Source of the DNA: Neolewinella persica DSM 23188
GTDB lineage: Bacteria; Bacteroidota; Bacteroidia; Chitinophagales; Saprospiraceae
Reading direction: 5' to 3'
Length of the DNA stretch: 64,000 nucleotides
NCBI RefSeq assembly: GCF_000373105.1
Contig: NZ_KB890413.1
Span: 193,399-257,398 of the forward strand
Numbering within the stretch: the stretch's first letter is position 1; each line of letters starts with the position of its first letter. Both the position numbers and the translations under genes were made by a program. Under the pieces are notes generated by a model. The model was not told where the DNA came from. It was given only the letters and a program-made list of their open reading frames with translations, and searched no databases. Shown piece by piece: positions 59,430 through 64,000 of the stretch.

Positions 59430-59469
59430 CTTGCTCTTTTATTCTTATCTCTGCACCTGCGGCCGCGCC
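59430..59469 (+). repeat. Element A single copy (A22)
   Basis: Arm TTGCTC (59431-59436), 15 nt, then CTGCACCTGCGGCCGCGCC (core 59451-59469). The arm-core spacing is identical to the coding copies A17 and A18. Confidence 0.9.
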
Positions 59470-59477
59470 TGAAAGTG

Positions 59478-59631
59478 AATGATAGAATAATGGAGTGAGT
59501 GAATAATAGAATAGCTGCCGCAGCCGCCACTCACTGCGCTCCGCTTGTTCGCCACGGTGAGCGGCCGAAGGGCAGCGAACGGTACTTGCGGAAGCTATTC
59601 TCCCACTCCATTATTCTTCCATTCACTGCGC
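59478..59631. repeat. Family B repeat B5 (palindromic)
   Basis: GAATAATAGAATAGCTGCCG and CACTCACTGCGCTCCGCTTG near the left, ACGGTACTTGCGGAAGCTAT and TCTTCCATTCACTGCGC near the right. Ends next to the stop of the paralogue-2 gene. Confidence 0.7.
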
Positions 59632-60279
59632 CTACAATCCGCTGTGAACACCGGCGAACTGTTCTTTGGTCGGCATATCATACAGCTCGATCCACTTTGC
59701 GGAAATTGGAGAATGGTAGGGCCCAAAATTGGCGTTGGACAACCTTACCCAGGCCGTTTGGCTTTGATCGCCGGCGATGGCCTGCATTTCCCAAACGGCG
59801 TCAAGCCGATCGACGTTGCTGTCGAGGGTCAGGCGGGGATATTTCTGTGTAACGTCGAGGTACCATGCACCGGCATGGGTCTGGCGGTCCCAGTGCCCAC
59901 CGTAGAATGTGCCGTTGGGGAAACAGCGAATCCACTGCCCGGTTCCGGCGATTTTCTGCGACCGGCTGCCGGAGTTGTCCGCATAGCCTTCAATGACCCA
60001 GTAGCTCTTGGTCAGCATCTGTGCCTCCGTCCGCTCCATGGGTGGCGCCAGGATCTGCCCGAACCCACCAACTGCGGTAGTCGCAGAATTAAGCTCTTCG
60101 TCGGCAGGAATCCGGTGAATATAAAGTGGTACGTAGCGGGCGGTATCCTGATCTGGGCTAGCTACGTAGTCAGCCGTTGACTCCAGTTCATCAACGGGGG
60201 TCGTTCCATCGGAGGAAGAATTGTTATTGCAACCGATCAGCAGCAATACAAACAGGGGAAAGAGAAATAAATGCTTCAT
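59632..60279 (-). CDS. Hypothetical lipoprotein, paralogue 2
   Basis: 215 aa from ATG 60279; lipobox in FPLFVLLLIGCNNNSSSDG. Mature blocks SPDQDTARYVPLYIHRIPAD, TKSYWVIEGYADNSGSRSQK, GTGQWIRCFPNGTFYGGHWD and DRLDAVWEMQAIAGDQSQ parallel the paralogue at 59360. The VWEMQ and NGTFxGGHW words suggest a small beta-barrel of the lipocalin or heat-shock HslJ-like kind, which is a guess. The two genes are tandem, same strand, separated by repeats A22 and B5. Confidence 0.8.
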   Translation of the reverse strand: MKHLFLFPLFVLLLIGCNNNSSSDGTTPVDELESTADYVASPDQDTARYVPLYIHRIPADEELNSATTAVGGFGQILAPPMERTEAQMLTKSYWVIEGYADNSGSRSQKIAGTGQWIRCFPNGTFYGGHWDRQTHAGAWYLDVTQKYPRLTLDSNVDRLDAVWEMQAIAGDQSQTAWVRLSNANFGPYHSPISAKWIELYDMPTKEQFAGVHSGL

Positions 60280-60633
60280 TTTCGTGGGATTAACAAGTTT
60301 CAAAGATACGGAAAGCCAAAACATTCCAACCTGTCGACTTAGTCATTAACGGTGCGTTGTGAATTGATGTATTAGCCAAATTGATCTTCTGGTGGTTATC
60401 GCTACTACTCCTTTTCAGAAACATCCTGCCTTATTCCGTACGGACGGGGCTTACCCCCCCGTTTCGGCACACTGAAAACCCTTCATTCGTTCGCTAAGCG
60501 AACGGCGGATTCTTCCTTCCTGTAGTTTCGGGGACAAGCCCCGCCACGAGCAGACTACTCTTAATTTACGAAACTTATGAAACGGAACACCCGTGCAGTG
60601 TAGACTATCTGACGAATAAACTACCTTCGCCCT
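60280..60633. other. Intergenic region with hairpins
   Basis: 354 bp. It holds CGTTCGCTAAGCGAACG (60485-60503) and an inverted pair CGGGGCTTACCCCC / GGGGACAAGCCCCG across 60445-60545. TACCTTCG at about 60622 may be the holA -7 box. No coding frame supported. Confidence 0.45.
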
Positions 60634-61650
60634 ATGGACTTCGCCCCCCTTCTCAAGACCATCAAAAGCAAGGATTTTTCTCCACTGTACCTTCTGCATG
60701 GAGAGGAGGCCTACTTTATTGACCAGTTAGAAGCTGCCATCGAAGCCAATGCTTTACAGGAACACGAGAGGGCCTTCAATCAAACAATCCTTTACGGTAA
60801 AGACACGGAGTACTTACAGGTAATCGATGCTGCCCGCCGGTTTCCAATGATGGCCGATCGCCAGCTGGTCCTGGTTCGGGAAGCCCAGGATATGCGCAGC
60901 CTGAAAGAACTGGTCAAATACGCAGAAAACCCCTCCCCTTCCACCGTGCTGGTCATCAGCCACAAGCATAAGAAGCTGAACGGCAATCTTGCGTTGACCA
61001 AAATGTTGAAAAAAAATGGGGTCGTTTTCGAGGCAAAGGCCCTGTATGACAACAAGATCCCCGGTTGGATCAGTAGCTATCTGAAAGGGAAGAAATACGG
61101 TATTGAGCCAGAAGCGGCCAGTCTCCTCGGTGAGTTCCTGGGCACCAGCCTTGGCAAGATCAGTAACGAATTGGATAAACTGATCATCAATCTTGCACCC
61201 GGTACCAAGGTCACGACAAAGATCGTAGAGGACCAGGTGGGGGTGAGCAAAGACTATAATGTCTTTGAGTTACAAAAGGCCATCGGCCACAACGACGTGG
61301 TAAAAGCCACCCGTATTCTCAACTACTTTAAGGCCAACCCTAAGGCCGGTCCGCTCCCCATGGTGCTGGGAAGCCTGTACAATTATTTCAGTAAGGTATT
61401 TTGCCTGAAGGAGATGCACCGGCAGCGCGCAAGCAAGCAAGACATCATGAAGAAACTGAACCTTCGCTTCGACTTCTTCCTGCAAGACTACGAAACCACC
61501 GCCCGGAATTATTCCGAAACAGGTATTCGCCACCTCTTCTCCTTACTTCGGGAGTATGACCTTAAAAGCAAGGGCGTCGGCAGTAACCTTGCCGGTAAGC
61601 AAGAGAATGAGCTATTGAAAGAACTTGTTTGGAAGATGATGCACCTTTAG
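60634..61650 (+). CDS. holA: DNA polymerase III delta subunit
   Basis: 338 aa. The clamp-loader subunit that opens the beta clamp. Start MDFAPLLKTIKSKDFSPLYLLHGEE is typical; AAA+-like body with DAARRFPMMADRQLVLVREA and the collar region LGTSLGKISNELDKLIINLA, VSKDYNVFELQKAIGHNDV and LRKRYNLS-like MKKLNLRFDFFLQDYE. Length and order of blocks match HolA from Bacteroidota. Divergent from the lipoprotein gene. Confidence 0.93.
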   Translation: MDFAPLLKTIKSKDFSPLYLLHGEEAYFIDQLEAAIEANALQEHERAFNQTILYGKDTEYLQVIDAARRFPMMADRQLVLVREAQDMRSLKELVKYAENPSPSTVLVISHKHKKLNGNLALTKMLKKNGVVFEAKALYDNKIPGWISSYLKGKKYGIEPEAASLLGEFLGTSLGKISNELDKLIINLAPGTKVTTKIVEDQVGVSKDYNVFELQKAIGHNDVVKATRILNYFKANPKAGPLPMVLGSLYNYFSKVFCLKEMHRQRASKQDIMKKLNLRFDFFLQDYETTARNYSETGIRHLFSLLREYDLKSKGVGSNLAGKQENELLKELVWKMMHL

Positions 61651-61777
61651 TCAGAGAGTCAAGTAATACCTTGCGATAAGCTAACTTCGATTGTACGACA
61701 ACCGACTATTTTTCGAGCGATGGTAAGCTAAAACCTGCGGTAGCTACTATCTATCCACTTAACTATCTGACAGTCGA

Positions 61778-62548
61778 CTATTTGACTTTCGGCTTCTTAC
61801 TTGCCGCATAAACTGCCGCCCCCACCGTTCCGGCAGTATTTTGCAGAATGGCAGGCTTCACTTCAGCGTTGGTTTTCAGAAATCGCTTGTACTCATCGAA
61901 ACTCTTACTGGCGCCTCCGCCAAGGACGATCAGATCCGGGTTGAAGATCGAATCGACGTGCTTCAGAAACTTACTGAACCGTTTGCCGAATTCTGACCAG
62001 GACATATCAGTGTCTTTCCGTACGCGGTTAGAGATGAATTTCTCCGCTACAATCTTCTGATTTTTCAGAAATACCTGGCCGATTTCCAGATTGGGCATCA
62101 ACTCTCCGTTAACGAAGAGCGCACCGCCGAGGCCAGTGCCGATGGTCACCATCAGTACTACGCCGTCATTAGCGTATTGCTTTCCCGTCCCGAAGGCCAT
62201 TGTGGCGATACCGGCCGCATCTGCATCATTCAGTGCCACGAAAGGCAAGCCGGTAGCCTTTCCAAAAACTTTAGTAATATCAGTATTCACCCAACTATTA
62301 TCGATGTTGGCAGCACTCGCAGCAATACCTCTTCGCACAATGGCGGGGAACCCCACGCCCACCGGGCCTTTATAACCGATGTGATCGACCAGCTTTTTTA
62401 CGGTAGCGGCCATTGCCTCCGGCGTTGCGGGGGAAGGCGTATCAAAACGAAAGCGCTCTGTAACCATTTTACCGGTTGTCACGTCAACAAGGCCACCTTT
62501 AATGCCAGTAGCACCGACGTCTATTCCTAGGATTACATTTTTCTTCAT
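61778..62548 (-). CDS. ppgK: ROK family polyphosphate glucokinase-like protein
   Basis: 256 aa. ROK kinase with [45 protein letters not shown] and [20 protein letters not shown]. The pattern of PolyP/ATP glucokinases (GxDx[19 protein letters not shown]) fits, and the missing zinc motif CxCGxxGC of classical ROK members agrees with this. It phosphorylates glucose with polyphosphate and/or ATP. Symbol given at family level. Confidence 0.85.
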   Translation of the reverse strand: MKKNVILGIDVGATGIKGGLVDVTTGKMVTERFRFDTPSPATPEAMAATVKKLVDHIGYKGPVGVGFPAIVRRGIAASAANIDNSWVNTDITKVFGKATGLPFVALNDADAAGIATMAFGTGKQYANDGVVLMVTIGTGLGGALFVNGELMPNLEIGQVFLKNQKIVAEKFISNRVRKDTDMSWSEFGKRFSKFLKHVDSIFNPDLIVLGGGASKSFDEYKRFLKTNAEVKPAILQNTAGTVGAAVYAASKKPKVK

Positions 62549-62733
62549 TGCGTGTGTGTGTATGCTTAAAATCTCAAAAACAGTTTCGATACGCTTTCAC
62601 TGTCACAAAGTACTCTGACACAAATAACCGGAGCGCTCTAAAAGGAAAAGAAGCAGGTAGGCGTTAAATCAGTTAGCCTCAAATTGTAGTTAAACATGAT
62701 GACCCGGCTTCCCGCTTTTAGTGCCTCGGTGTT

Positions 62734-63612
62734 TTACCGAACCAGGGTGATCTTCATCCAAACGTCTTCTACCGGACGATCTCCAGGCTTAGTCTCCGTA
62801 GCCGCAATTTTGTCGATCACGTCGAGGCCTTCAATAACCTGGCCAAAAACGGTGTAGTCCTGATCGAGGACGGGAAAGCCACCTTTTTCCAGATACGTTT
62901 TCCTTATATCTGAAGGATAACGGACACCCTTAGTCGCCTCCTGCTTATTAAGCTCCGACTCCGTGACCTCACGGCCGTGAACGATGTAGAACTGTGAGCC
63001 ACTGCTGGCCTTCTCCGGGTTAGGCGTGCGGGCTGCGGCAAGTGCCCCCTTAACGTGGGCCAGGCTCTCTACGATTTCTGCAGGCACCTGGTACCCAGGG
63101 CCACCGAAGCCTAAGCGGGTATCGGGAGTTGCATCCCGACTATTCGGGTCTCCTCCCTGTATCATAAAGCCACTCATGACACGGTGAAAAAGCAGGTCAT
63201 CGTAGAAATTTTGCTCTACTAATTTTACGAAGTTGTCCTGGTGCTGTGGCGTAATGTCCGAAAGACGGGCAAGCATATTACCCATTGGGGTTTCAATCCG
63301 GACAAGGCATTCTTTAGGTGGAGTCACGTTGATGATTTGAGTAGTTGATTTAGATTTTCCCTTTGCGTCTGTTGCCGTAAGCACCACGTTATAATCTCCT
63401 GATTGGAAATATCGATGGCTCGGCTCTGCTTCTGTGCTGGTCTCTCCGTCCCCAAATTCCCAAGTGTAGCTAATCGCCTTTTCAGACGTATTATTGAAGG
63501 TGATGGTGTCAGCTGCAACTACGCTTCGTTGGGCGAGGGTGAAGCCCGGTTTAGGCGCAGCACATTGGCTGAACAAAACGGCTAAAAGCAAAAGGGGAAG
63601 TAAATGTCGCAA
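62734..63612 (-). CDS. PKD-domain peptidyl-prolyl cis-trans isomerase lipoprotein
   Basis: 292 aa. Lipoprotein signal HLLPLLLLAVLFSQCAAPKP; PKD domain (YTWEFGDGETSTEAEPSHRY) at ~30-95; cyclophilin-like PPIase with HQDNFVKLVEQNFYDDLLFH, RVMSGFMIQGGDPNSR, SSGSQFYIVHG and DYTVFGQVIEGLDVIDKIA. Cyclophilins fold periplasmic proteins. The PKD addition suggests surface or glycan-binding placement. The signal codons weakly resemble element A (ACTTCCCCTTTTGC). A second cyclophilin gene lies upstream on the same strand. Confidence 0.92.
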   Translation of the reverse strand: MRHLLPLLLLAVLFSQCAAPKPGFTLAQRSVVAADTITFNNTSEKAISYTWEFGDGETSTEAEPSHRYFQSGDYNVVLTATDAKGKSKSTTQIINVTPPKECLVRIETPMGNMLARLSDITPQHQDNFVKLVEQNFYDDLLFHRVMSGFMIQGGDPNSRDATPDTRLGFGGPGYQVPAEIVESLAHVKGALAAARTPNPEKASSGSQFYIVHGREVTESELNKQEATKGVRYPSDIRKTYLEKGGFPVLDQDYTVFGQVIEGLDVIDKIAATETKPGDRPVEDVWMKITLVR

Positions 63613-63660
63613 GGGATGCTATTTTAATAATAAGGCGGGGAGAAGGCAACCTAAAAAATC

Positions 63661-64000
63661 TTATTTAAAAGATACGCTTTCAATCACAACGTCTTCAACT
63701 GGCCGGTTCGCGGCACCGGTAGCTCCTGCGCTGATCGCATCAACCACCTCCATACCAGAGACAACCTGGCCGAAAACGGTATAATCCATGTCCAGGTCTG
63801 GCCGGCCACCATCTTTAATGTAGGCTGCACGTTGTGCTTCGCTGTATTTAATGCCTTTCATTCGTTCGTACTGATCGAGTGCCGAGGCAGCTTGCGGCTG
63901 ACCGGTAACAATGTAGAACTGAGAGCCACTACTTGCTTTTTCAGGGTTTGGTGTACGAGCTGCGGCGAGGGCGCCACGCAGGTGAGGTTGGCCAATCTCG
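63661..64000 (-). CDS. Peptidyl-prolyl cis-trans isomerase (5' end beyond window)
   Basis: Only the last ~113 codons are visible: GQPHLRGALAAARTPNPEKA, SSGSQFYIVTGQPQAASALD, then DYTVFGQVVSGMEVVDAISA to the stop at 63661. It shares blocks with the gene at 63612, so the two are tandem cyclophilin paralogues, 48 bp apart and probably co-transcribed. An ATG at 63861 is internal, not the start. Confidence 0.93.
   Translation of the reverse strand, partial: EIGQPHLRGALAAARTPNPEKASSGSQFYIVTGQPQAASALDQYERMKGIKYSEAQRAAYIKDGGRPDLDMDYTVFGQVVSGMEVVDAISAGATGAANRPVEDVVIESVSFK

Noticed and set aside
63548-63612. Element A copy in the PPIase signal codons
   Set aside because: Only the arm-like ACTTCCCCTTTTGC part agrees; the core is not recognisable, and Leu-rich signal codons alone can give this.

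Overview
The window looks like chromosomal DNA of a Bacteroidota bacterium, most likely a marine saprospirian of the Lewinella/Neolewinella type. I infer this from a SusC/SusD pair, a GYDIA-type GHMP kinase, a DUF3078-like barrel and a DUF4412 protein, promoters matching the Bacteroidota TAnnTTTG box, weak Shine-Dalgarno signals and GC near 50-55%. The genus is inference. Most genes are ordinary core or accessory functions, but the intergenic DNA is unusually rich in short dispersed repeats.

Layout. 1-5.9 kb (minus strand): a partial acetate kinase fused to a PduL-type phosphotransacylase, an M17 aminopeptidase, MltG, PanB, a stub of an OmpA-family gene and a free-methionine-sulfoxide reductase that starts inside an 8-bp tandem repeat. 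6-11 kb: an ECF-like sigma factor followed by a cluster of four small SRPBCC (Bet v 1-like) proteins, an NTF2-like protein and a lipoprotein/DinB chimera, with two broken genes (a GNAT and an esterase) at its edges. 11-15 kb: lipoprotein, AraC and MarR regulators, alpha/beta hydrolase. 15-20.6 kb: sodium/solute symporter, Tat-exported aminotransferase, AEC transporter. 20.7-27 kb: a double-DPBB, double-SPOR RlpA-like protein, enoyl-CoA hydratase, HemA, CaCA antiporter, pirin. 27-32 kb: ribosomal protein S1 with a long acidic N-terminus, and a CHAT protease-like protein whose gene is a composition mosaic. 32-41.7 kb: barrel protein, GHMP kinase, flavin reductase, a two-subunit xanthine-dehydrogenase-family enzyme, Mfd. 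42-50 kb: SusC, SusD, an exported DinB-like protein, a GH43 lipoprotein and a Crp-type regulator, which resemble a small polysaccharide-utilisation locus. 50-64 kb: a CAU-anticodon tRNA, DUF4412, an RlmK-like methyltransferase, an SDR/TetR operon with a double operator, a DEAD helicase, a class III aminotransferase, two paralogous lipoproteins, HolA, a ROK glucokinase and two tandem peptidyl-prolyl isomerases.

The most unusual signal is a family of about 22 short repeats, called element A here. Its core is close to TGCACCTGCGGCCGCGCC, preceded by a pyrimidine-rich arm beginning TTGCTC. Copies lie mostly between genes, several as outward-facing inverted pairs about 95-120 bp long, as in REP/REPIN elements. 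Two copies lie in frame inside the signal-peptide codons of two neighbouring convergent genes (46965 and 48951). Three other local repeat types occur: family B (56-60 kb), family C (20.9 and 49.8 kb) and a TATTGGTC 8-mer tract.
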